This document shows, piece by piece, positions 39,586 to 46,946 of a stretch of DNA of 46,946 nt (within the stretch, counting starts at the first letter, position 1; the number at the start of each line of letters is the position of its first letter). Position numbers and translations under genes: made by a program. This DNA comes from a virus. The stretch covers positions 1 to 46,946 of the IMG/VR virus record IMGVR_UViG_3300028196_000024; one strand, given 5' to 3'. The notes below the pieces were generated by a model, which worked only from the letters and a program-made list of their open reading frames with translations, had not been told where the DNA came from and searched no databases.

Positions 39586-39938
39586 CTGCTGAAGAAGAGA
39601 CACTATACGAAATTGCTTATCAATTAAAAATTCCTGTTTATCAATTAGAAAGAGAAATGCCTTATGATGAATTAATCAAATGGACAACTTTCTTTAGAAG
39701 AAAGCCTGTTGGTTGGGATGCAGATCATAGAACATTTTTATTATTGAAAGCATGGGGTGCTAAAGGAAAGGCAGAAGAGTATTTTCCTTCTTTGAAACAA
39801 ATTAAAGTAGCAGAAGAAGAATCTAAGTCTAGAACTGCAGGTAAAATAGCTCCATCTGGAAGATTCTTAGAGTTAATGAAAAATGCTAAAGACGGTGATA
39901 ACTTAACTAATAGACCATGGGAAACAAAAAATGGTTAA
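39582..39938 (+). CDS. Tail assembly chaperone extension, gpT-like (frameshift product)
   Basis: This frame is open from the slippery site and has no good start with a ribosome site of its own (first ATG at 39657, preceded by AGAGAA). Its 118 residues begin LTAEEETLYEIAYQLKIPVY and include MPYDELIKWTTFF with a conserved Trp, similar to GT extensions. The full GT protein would be 219 residues. The low-abundance GT form binds the tape measure and recruits tube subunits. Confidence 0.87.
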   Translation, partial: LTAEEETLYEIAYQLKIPVYQLEREMPYDELIKWTTFFRRKPVGWDADHRTFLLLKAWGAKGKAEEYFPSLKQIKVAEEESKSRTAGKIAPSGRFLELMKNAKDGDNLTNRPWETKNG

Positions 39939-40266
39939 TAGAGTTACATTAGATGTAGTGAATTTTGCTGCAGAAATGAAAAGAGTTGAAAAAGAAGTTT
40001 ATCGACTCGCAGACAATGATATTGAAGGCCGAATTATTTTTGCAACTAGAACTTTAAGACAAGTAACTCCTGTCGATACAGGTAGAGCAAGAAAAGGCTG
40101 GAAACATAGGATAGACAGAGGATTTGTTAGTGGTGAAACAATAGGTGGTACAATTTCTAACAATGTAGAATACATAGACATTTTAAATAAAGGTCATAGT
40201 AAACAAGCACCTAGATTTTTCATTGAACAAGTCCTGTCGCGAATAGGACTAATATCCCCTAGTTAA
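39931..40266 (+). CDS. Tail completion protein, HK97 gp10-like
   Basis: A 111-residue protein overlapping the previous gene by 8 bases. It has RTLRQVTPVDTGRARKGWKH and then ISNNVEYIDILNKGHSKQAP and RFFIEQ, the clear signature of the HK97 gp10 family. These genes usually stand before the tail tube; here it lies between the chaperones and the tape measure, a minor shuffle. Confidence 0.85.
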   Translation: MVNRVTLDVVNFAAEMKRVEKEVYRLADNDIEGRIIFATRTLRQVTPVDTGRARKGWKHRIDRGFVSGETIGGTISNNVEYIDILNKGHSKQAPRFFIEQVLSRIGLISPS

Positions 40267-40272
40267 AAACAG

Positions 40273-40322
40273 TTGCCCCTGATGGTATCTCAAAATAGAG
40301 ATTACTGTTGGGGGCAATTTTA
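40273..40322 (+). terminator. Terminator hairpin before tape measure gene
   Basis: TTGCCCC (40273-40279) pairs with GGGGCAA (40311-40317), with an inner ATCTC/GAGAT stem, and is followed by TTTTATT. It lies between the gp10-like gene and the tape measure gene, probably lowering expression of the latter. Confidence 0.7.
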
Positions 40323-40336
40323 TTAAGGAGGAATAT

Positions 40337-43300
40337 ATGAGTGGCGTAGAAATTAGAGTACGCTCGGATAGTCGTCCAGCACAAAGAGATCTTGCTAGAC
40401 TTGATAGAAGCATTAGAGGTATTGCTAAAAGCGCAAAAACAGTAGAAAGAGCAATTCAAGCTATTGGTACTGCCTTTGCTTTTGCTTTTGCTGGTGATGC
40501 ACTAACAAGAGCGTCAGATAAATTTATTGAACTAGAAAATAGAATAGCTCTTGTGACAGGTCGAACAAAAGAGTTATCTACTACATTAGATCAATTATAC
40601 AATGTATCTTTACAAACAAGATCAGGGATTGAAACTAGTGTTGAAACTTTCAATAGATTTGGTAGAGCACTTGACGGTGTAGGCGCGACTGAATTAGTTG
40701 GAATTACTAAAACTATACAACAGGCAGTTGCTATTAGTGGTGCTGGAACCGAAAGCGCTAGAGCAGCATTATTTCAGTTAGGTCAAGGCTTAGCTGCAGG
40801 TGAATTAAGAGGTCAAGAACTTAACTCTGTTCTTGAACAAACACCTAGAGTAGCACAGGCTATTGCTGACAGTATGGATGTGCCTATTGGTGCACTTAGA
40901 AAATTAGCTGAACAAGGCGCTTTAACGACTGAAGTAGTTTTTAATGCTGTTAAAAGTCAGTCAGACGTTATTGCTCAAGAGTTTTTATTAACACAAGGAA
41001 CAGTAGGACAATCTCTTACTGTGTTATTTGATCAATTTGGAAGAATTGTTGGTCAATTTGACAAAATTACTTTAGCTATAGGGTCAGTCTCGTACTTTTT
41101 TAGGGGATTAGCCGAAACAATTAATTTAAACGCTAATCTTATTTCAGTTGAAATTGCTAACGCATTTAGCATTGTTGAAAGCACTACCTATGGATTAGGT
41201 GTTGTTTTTCAAGGACTGGCTGCTATTGTAGGAGCAACCTTTGGAAGAGTCGTAGATGCTCTACCTAGAGTTATTCTTCCAATGAGAACACTTAGAGATG
41301 ATATTGACGCATTAGCAGTCTTTGGTCTTGCAAGGTTAGGTACAGCAATTGCTTTTGTAGCAGGGTCGTTAGAAGCTTTTGTATCTGATGTTTTTGGATT
41401 AAATCTTGAAGGTACAATATTTAGATTGTTTCAAGCAAGAAGTTTAATAGAGTTTGGAAGAGCACTAGAAAGCCTCGCTGACGTAATTAGTTCTTATGGT
41501 CAACGTTGGTACAATGTCTCTAACTTTATTGAAAAGGGAATTAGATCTAGTAACTTTGCTTTATTAAATACAGGAATTTATTTAGGTATTGTCGATCAAA
41601 AATTACTTGCTTTTAGATATGTTTCTTTTGAAAGATTTGGAAAAGTAGTTGGTGTAGTCGGTGATTTATTTAAGGCTCTTCTTAGATCTATATTTGCACT
41701 CGATGGTGTTGCTTATATTATAACAGGTCTCTTAGTTGTGTTTCAACAATTAAGAAGGACTTTTGAAGCATTTTTAAATATATTTAGTACTGGCATTACT
41801 TCTACAAGAGATCGAATAGAAGGTCTATTTTCAAATATTTCTTTTGGATTTATTAAAGGGAATACCTCAGAAATACTAGAAGCTTTTGGTGGTAACTTTG
41901 GACAACTTTCTAGTCTAGTAATAAAGAATTCAGACTTTATGGCAAAGAGTTGGGGCAACTTAATAGATGCAATAAATGAGAAAACTACTTTATTAGGTCG
42001 TGCTAAAAGCGGTATAAGTAACTTCGCACAAACTATTAAAAACTTATTTAGAAATATTTATGATAAAATTATAGGTAATTCATATTGGACAGACACTATG
42101 GAAGGTGTCTATACTAAAGCTGTAGAAAATTTAAGAAAAACAATTTCTGTTATAAAGAATTTTTTAAAAGATGCGGCTAATCGGTTTAGCAAAATTGATT
42201 TTAAAGAACTTGCCTTAAATGCTAAAGTTAGTTTTACAGACTCTAATATTGTAGAATCTGCTACTGAAATTACTAAAGTATTAATTGAAAGATTAAAACA
42301 AGCAGTCAGAAGTGTTGCTGTAGTTATATCAGATTTATTTAAATCAATTAGTGATGTATTTCCTAAAATTGCAGACGTATTTTCTCTAGCAGTTACAGGT
42401 GCTTTATTAGCAGCATTAACTCCTGCATTGTTTGCTAAAATTGGTATTACATTTGCTTTAGGCTTATTGTCAGCTGTTGCAGGCAATGTTTCTGATACTA
42501 TTGGTAAGGCTATCATTGATTCCGATTTCTTTTCTTCACTTGGAAGAGGAATAGGGAGTGGTGTGGGAGTATTTGTAAATACTGTAATTAAAAACATTCC
42601 TGTTATACTTACAGGATTATTCCAATTTGCTAAAGAGTTTGGCAAGGCATTAATTAATGAAATTACAGGTGCCTTTGGAATTATTCCAAGAGCTCTTTCT
42701 GATGCTACTTTTGGATTATTTGATACTATATTTGGTGCTATTGTTGCTTCAGCTGGTTTCTCTTTATTGACTGTTGGTTTTACAAAAACTATGCAAAGAA
42801 TAGCAGGTATTCTTGGAGCTTTTGTTAGCACAAAAGGCGCTAGAGGCGGTATTATGGAAACCGCTATATTCGGTGCCAAAGGTGTTGCAGGTGCTAGAGC
42901 GCAAAATATTGCTGGAGTTCTTGGTATATTAACCGCTGTTTCTTCTTTGACTGGAGGATACACTAATGGTGGACCTTTTGCTGAAGCTGCCTTAACTGGC
43001 GGATTACTTGGCTTTTATTTGTTTGGTATGAAAGGAGTTAACTTTTTAGCTCAAGCTGCTAGACAAACTATGGGTCAAATTGTAGGTACAATTACAGGTA
43101 GTATGAAAGACATTGCTAAGTCTGGCGCAATGGCTTCTAAAGGTATTAACATTAACAATATTCTATCAGACTTTCAATCAGGGAACTTTTCAAAAGGATT
43201 AAAAAGCGCAACAGCTGCATTTAATGTCTTTAAAGCTAATATTTCTGCAGGTAAATTTGATACTGCTTTTACCTCAAGTCTTGCTAATTTAGGTGATAAA

Positions 43301-46300
43301 TTTTCATCACAATTTAAGTCTGGAAAATTTACTGGTACTATTGAAAAACGTTTTCAAGGTCTAGGCGCTACTATGGGCAATAGTCTTGCTAAAGGTTTTG
43401 GAAAATCAAAAGGACTTGTTATTATTGGTGCGACATTAGCAAGTTTTGTTGGATCTGCACAAGCAGCAGAGGCAGCAACAGCTAGCACAGGCGCTCAAGT
43501 AAATCATATCATTGATTTGATTACAGATAATATATTAGAAATAGGTTATTTTGGTTTACTAGGTCTTTCCTTCTTTGGTCCAGGAGGATTTGCCGCATTA
43601 TTTAGATTAGCTACTAAGTCTGTTTTATCATTAGGTAAATTACTTTTTAGTGTACTTACAAGTAACGCTGTTTTAGGTGGTGCAGGTGGTATTATTAATG
43701 GATTAATTTTCGGAAGTAAAGCAGTTGGTAAAGGAGGCGGCGTAAGCCTTGGCCCAATTTTAGGCGGTTTAACCAGTGTACTAGGTGGTATTTTTAAAAG
43801 CTTAGGTTCTATATTATTAAGACTTGTTCCATTAATATTTTCAGGAACAGGACTTCTAGTTGGCGCAGTAGGTCTTTTAGGTATTATTCTCTTTGGAGAA
43901 GGTGATGGTATCTTTGATAAGATATCTAACTTTGGTAGTGCATTAAGAAGTGCTATTACTGGAACAACTAAAGAAGGTAGACGTTTTAAGAAAGAGATCG
44001 ATGGTCTTCTAAAGTTTGATAAAGTTGGTGAAATCGAGATTGATTTAAAATCTATCGTAGATAGTGTTGAATTAAATTCAATTTCTGAAACTGGTTTTAG
44101 AGAAATAAAACGTTCCCTACAAATTGCTAACAGAACTTTTGAAGCTAACCAAGACAAATTTGATGAACTTGGTGAGCTTACTTCTCTTGAAGATACAAAA
44201 ACTAGAGCTGCAATTAGAAAAGTTGAAGAAGCAGTTAATAGAGTTAATTTAACTGAAGTTCAAGATGGTGTATTTGGCAAACTTGTTCAACAATTTAAGC
44301 CAGATGAAATAGGTAATACTGGTTTTAATTTTATTCAAGCTTCCCCTGTTAACGAAACAGATACTCCTCAGTTAATTGCTGCTTTTAAAGCGGCTGTTTC
44401 TGATGATGCAACAAATAAAGAACAAGTAACATATTTAAGAGATCTAGCTACATTTCTCAAAGACAGCCAAACATCAGAATTTAGTGCAGAGCAATCAGCA
44501 GTTGTAGATGCTTTGTCTGGTTTTGGTTTATTATTTGCTTTAGTTGAAGATGGTATACCTATTACTATTGACAACAAAAGAATGGGAAATCTTGCAAGTA
44601 TTGTATCAGAGTTAGAAACTGCTATTGAAGAAATTTCAAAAGCAGATCGTTTTGCTAATATTATTACGTTAGAAGGCCAACAAGCTAAAATTAGAGATAA
44701 TTTAGACTTAATTGGTCAATTAAAAAGAGAGTTATTAGATATAAATGCTTTTGTTTTCTTTAATTCTCAAATGGCTAATAGCCAATTAATTTTAGGTGAA
44801 GAATTTAAAGAAATAAATGAACAGTTAAAATTATTTAATGCTTTAGTTCCTGATTCTTTAGGTTTAGAACCATTAAGTGAAACTCAATTTTATAGTTTAA
44901 CTCCAGGAAATAAAAAAGCTATAGTTGATGAAGTAGATCTTGCATTTAGCACTATTAAAAATACTTTTGAAGAGGCGGTTAGAGCAGCATATAAAGAAGA
45001 ACTTGGTGGTGAGTTTAGTGTTGGTGAGTACGGTACTTCTAAATTTAATGCTGAAGTTGCCGAACTTGTTGAAACTGCTCTTTCTGATGGTCTTAGTATT
45101 GAAGATCTTGCTTTATACAAGATAGATACTAAACAATTTTCTAAATTAATTGCAAACGCATTGTTTGTAGCAGACGATATTGTATCAGAGTCCGAAAGTG
45201 AAATTGAAGAAGCTGGAAAAACATTAGAAACTAGAATTAACGAAGCTATAGGAATTCTTGGGGATAATATTAAAGGCATAGAACTAGGAGAAATAATTGA
45301 TCCTAAGTCTTTAGCTCAAAATGAAACACAAGCCAAAGCATTTATTAAAATGGCTAAAGGGCTTGACGAAACTATTAATGATATAACATTAGACCCAATA
45401 GCTAGAGCCAAATTTGCTGAAAATTCTCTTCAAACTTTAATGAATAATTTATTAGAGTTTTCTGATCAAAACAGTTTACTTACTAAATCTTTAACTTATG
45501 TAGACGATCCTATTGATGAAAAAGATTTATACTCTAAAGATCTTTTAACAAGACAAGAAATACAAAGTTTAACGTTAGAGTTACTTACTCTTGATGTAGC
45601 TATTCAAAAGTTAAAAGAAGGGGGAGTTACTGAAGACGAAATTCCTTTCTTTGCTAAGTATTTATTAGAAATTGACAATGTTAAAAAGGTTTTAGAGAAA
45701 CTTATTACAAAACCAATTAAAGGTGGTAAAACCATTTTTGAAAAGTTTGTAGGAGGCTTAAGTGACTCTGGGTTTAAAGTTAGCCTAGAGGAAGCTTCAA
45801 GATTAAGTAGTAGAGCAGTATCTGCGTTACAAGCCCCTTTAAAGAAAGTAAAAGATGCTCAAGATGCTATTGTTAAATCTTCTTTAAAAGATAGCAAGGG
45901 CCGAAGATCAGCTTTAGAAACAATTACGTCAAGCAGAAAAGAAATTTCTAAAATATTTCAAGCACAAGATGTTGCATCTGCACAAAAGGGCTTAGAAGGA
46001 TTAGGTTTAGATCCTAATTTAGTTTTTGAATCAAAACAAGTTCTTGGTCTTGCAGAACAAATTGCTAATAAAAACATTGAGCTTGGTCTTGTTGACAATG
46101 ATAATCTTACTAAAAAGAAACAACTTACAGCAGAGATTGAACGTCAAGTAGAAACCTTTGAGATATTAACTACTAAATCTGAAGAAGCTTATACTGAATT
46201 CAAAGATACCTTTGGTGGAGCCTTAAAAGAACTAATAAAAGGTGAAACTACAATTAAAGGGTTTTTTGATAAATTACTTGATGGTATTACGAATCAAATT

Positions 46301-46900
46301 ATTGACAGTGTAGTTAATGCTTTTGTTACAGCGATGTTTAGAACTGCTAACCTTGAAAATACTTTTGAAACTATGTTTGCAAGTTTAGGCTTGTTTGGGC
46401 AGAGTGTAGGTGAGCAACTTGGTGCCGATATTGGACAAAGCACTACTAAAGCGTTAGAGGCTTCTTCTGCTAAAAATGGTAGTAATTGGCTATCTAATTT
46501 ATTTGGTGGCGGTGGATCTAATCCTTTTAGTATGATAGGTAGTCTCTTTGGCTTTGGAGGTTCAGGTGGTACTGGTCCTGGAGCCAATATGGGAAGTATA
46601 TTTAGTTTATTTTCCCCTGGAGGCTGGTTTGGCCTTAATGCAGGGGGTATTGTTCCTAATACTCGCTACTCTAGACTAGGTCAAGATAGTGTACCTGCAA
46701 TGTTAACTCCTGGAGAATTAGTAGTTCCTGCCAACAAGGTTAATAGTTTTGTAGGATCAGGAAGTAGTCCAACAGTTGTTAATCTGTCTATCACAGGTGA
46801 CGTATCCCGACAAACAAAATCAGAGATTGTCAAAATGTTACCTCAGATTGCTTCAGGTGTTAATGCACAAAATAAAGAAAGAAACTTTAAATATAGCTAA
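40337..46900 (+). CDS. Tail tape measure protein
   Basis: A 2187-residue protein with AAGGAGG upstream. Residues about 50-230 match the tape measure N-terminal domain (LENRIALVTGRTKELSTT, LFQLGQGLAAGELRGQELNS). Hydrophobic segments near 680-715, 1065-1090 and 1160-1190 could enter the host membrane. The C-terminus has GLNAGGIVPNTRYSRLGQD and SVPAMLTPGELVVPAN, the usual end of siphovirus tape measures. At roughly 0.15 nm per residue the tail could be about 300 nm long. The protein fixes tail length and helps DNA cross the cell envelope. Confidence 0.93.
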   Translation: MSGVEIRVRSDSRPAQRDLARLDRSIRGIAKSAKTVERAIQAIGTAFAFAFAGDALTRASDKFIELENRIALVTGRTKELSTTLDQLYNVSLQTRSGIETSVETFNRFGRALDGVGATELVGITKTIQQAVAISGAGTESARAALFQLGQGLAAGELRGQELNSVLEQTPRVAQAIADSMDVPIGALRKLAEQGALTTEVVFNAVKSQSDVIAQEFLLTQGTVGQSLTVLFDQFGRIVGQFDKITLAIGSVSYFFRGLAETINLNANLISVEIANAFSIVESTTYGLGVVFQGLAAIVGATFGRVVDALPRVILPMRTLRDDIDALAVFGLARLGTAIAFVAGSLEAFVSDVFGLNLEGTIFRLFQARSLIEFGRALESLADVISSYGQRWYNVSNFIEKGIRSSNFALLNTGIYLGIVDQKLLAFRYVSFERFGKVVGVVGDLFKALLRSIFALDGVAYIITGLLVVFQQLRRTFEAFLNIFSTGITSTRDRIEGLFSNISFGFIKGNTSEILEAFGGNFGQLSSLVIKNSDFMAKSWGNLIDAINEKTTLLGRAKSGISNFAQTIKNLFRNIYDKIIGNSYWTDTMEGVYTKAVENLRKTISVIKNFLKDAANRFSKIDFKELALNAKVSFTDSNIVESATEITKVLIERLKQAVRSVAVVISDLFKSISDVFPKIADVFSLAVTGALLAALTPALFAKIGITFALGLLSAVAGNVSDTIGKAIIDSDFFSSLGRGIGSGVGVFVNTVIKNIPVILTGLFQFAKEFGKALINEITGAFGIIPRALSDATFGLFDTIFGAIVASAGFSLLTVGFTKTMQRIAGILGAFVSTKGARGGIMETAIFGAKGVAGARAQNIAGVLGILTAVSSLTGGYTNGGPFAEAALTGGLLGFYLFGMKGVNFLAQAARQTMGQIVGTITGSMKDIAKSGAMASKGININNILSDFQSGNFSKGLKSATAAFNVFKANISAGKFDTAFTSSLANLGDKFSSQFKSGKFTGTIEKRFQGLGATMGNSLAKGFGKSKGLVIIGATLASFVGSAQAAEAATASTGAQVNHIIDLITDNILEIGYFGLLGLSFFGPGGFAALFRLATKSVLSLGKLLFSVLTSNAVLGGAGGIINGLIFGSKAVGKGGGVSLGPILGGLTSVLGGIFKSLGSILLRLVPLIFSGTGLLVGAVGLLGIILFGEGDGIFDKISNFGSALRSAITGTTKEGRRFKKEIDGLLKFDKVGEIEIDLKSIVDSVELNSISETGFREIKRSLQIANRTFEANQDKFDELGELTSLEDTKTRAAIRKVEEAVNRVNLTEVQDGVFGKLVQQFKPDEIGNTGFNFIQASPVNETDTPQLIAAFKAAVSDDATNKEQVTYLRDLATFLKDSQTSEFSAEQSAVVDALSGFGLLFALVEDGIPITIDNKRMGNLASIVSELETAIEEISKADRFANIITLEGQQAKIRDNLDLIGQLKRELLDINAFVFFNSQMANSQLILGEEFKEINEQLKLFNALVPDSLGLEPLSETQFYSLTPGNKKAIVDEVDLAFSTIKNTFEEAVRAAYKEELGGEFSVGEYGTSKFNAEVAELVETALSDGLSIEDLALYKIDTKQFSKLIANALFVADDIVSESESEIEEAGKTLETRINEAIGILGDNIKGIELGEIIDPKSLAQNETQAKAFIKMAKGLDETINDITLDPIARAKFAENSLQTLMNNLLEFSDQNSLLTKSLTYVDDPIDEKDLYSKDLLTRQEIQSLTLELLTLDVAIQKLKEGGVTEDEIPFFAKYLLEIDNVKKVLEKLITKPIKGGKTIFEKFVGGLSDSGFKVSLEEASRLSSRAVSALQAPLKKVKDAQDAIVKSSLKDSKGRRSALETITSSRKEISKIFQAQDVASAQKGLEGLGLDPNLVFESKQVLGLAEQIANKNIELGLVDNDNLTKKKQLTAEIERQVETFEILTTKSEEAYTEFKDTFGGALKELIKGETTIKGFFDKLLDGITNQIIDSVVNAFVTAMFRTANLENTFETMFASLGLFGQSVGEQLGADIGQSTTKALEASSAKNGSNWLSNLFGGGGSNPFSMIGSLFGFGGSGGTGPGANMGSIFSLFSPGGWFGLNAGGIVPNTRYSRLGQDSVPAMLTPGELVVPANKVNSFVGSGSSPTVVNLSITGDVSRQTKSEIVKMLPQIASGVNAQNKERNFKYS

Positions 46901-46938
46901 GCCCGTACAATAAAACTGAGAAAATTGGAGCATCTATA

Positions 46939-46946
46939 ATGAAGAA
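46939..46946 (+). CDS. Start of next gene, truncated by window end
   Basis: ATG AAG AA begins at 46939, with TTGGAG about ten bases upstream. Only two codons and part of a third are visible, so nothing can be said about the product. It would be the gene after the tape measure, normally a tail-tip component. Confidence 0.4.

Noticed and set aside
42109-42963. Long open frame on the - strand (284 codons) inside the tape measure gene
   Set aside because: Opposite strand of a clear tape measure gene, Pro/Ala-biased as expected from reading its complement, and no ribosome site.
1-46946. CRISPR arrays, insertion sequences or transposases
   Set aside because: No regularly spaced direct repeats, terminal inverted repeats with transposase, or recognisable transposase motifs were seen.

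Overview
This window is a stretch of a tailed bacteriophage genome. All supported genes lie on the + strand, are tightly packed (many ATGA and TAATG overlaps), and are AT-rich with heavy use of AGA for arginine. The gene content is that of a marine phage: a cobalamin-dependent ribonucleotide reductase, PhoH, glutaredoxin, a heme oxygenase next to a ferredoxin-dependent bilin reductase of PcyX type, and many small proteins of the kind seen in marine phages. A phage-borne DUF1127 protein, a family common in alphaproteobacteria, and the low GC suggest a marine alphaproteobacterial host. This is inference; no host gene is visible. Lambda-like tail-tip genes, a tail-chaperone frameshift, a tail-tube gene and a 2187-residue tape measure indicate a long non-contractile tail (siphovirus), although the replicative helicase is of T7 gp4 type.

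Layout. Bases 1-5757 hold early/metabolic genes: the end of a T7 gp4-like helicase, class II RNR, about a dozen tiny membrane or unknown proteins, DUF1127 and glutaredoxin. Bases 5769-5930 hold tRNA-Trp(CCA) and tRNA-Arg(TCT). Bases 5947-7133 hold small genes, a 30-bp hairpin and a strongly structured candidate RNA. Bases 7134-11246 hold the packaging region (small and large terminase plus small proteins). Bases 11258-19312 hold a fibre/receptor module, including a 1155-residue fibre. Bases 19314-21165 hold heme oxygenase, PcyX and PhoH. Bases 21234-27122 hold the tail tip (NlpC/P60-like, cupredoxin-containing, L-like and J-like proteins). Bases 27136-28895 hold a fibre chaperone and the lysis cassette (M15 endolysin, holins). 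Bases 29011-37175 hold the portal, a giant MuF fusion, scaffold and major capsid protein. Bases 37192-46900 hold connectors, tail tube, tail chaperones with a -1 frameshift, and the tape measure.

The most striking element is the 1453-residue protein at 30900-35261. Its N-terminal third is a complete MuF (SPP1 gp7-like) minor head protein. Its C-terminal half carries the ordered catalytic motifs of a T7/N4-type single-subunit RNA polymerase. The gene sits directly after the portal gene, where MuF genes normally lie. This points to an RNA polymerase built into the capsid at the portal and carried in the virion, an architecture I do not recognise as described. Independently, a 17-bp sequence (TACCTGACGTTTAAGAA, at most one mismatch) occurs four times in the same orientation, each time at the head of a virion module: packaging, fibres, tail tip and head. 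It is a candidate promoter. One copy is followed by a multi-stem RNA just upstream of the terminase genes, and another fills the loop of an 11-bp stem. Whether the MuF-linked polymerase reads this motif is a testable hypothesis, not something the sequence proves.
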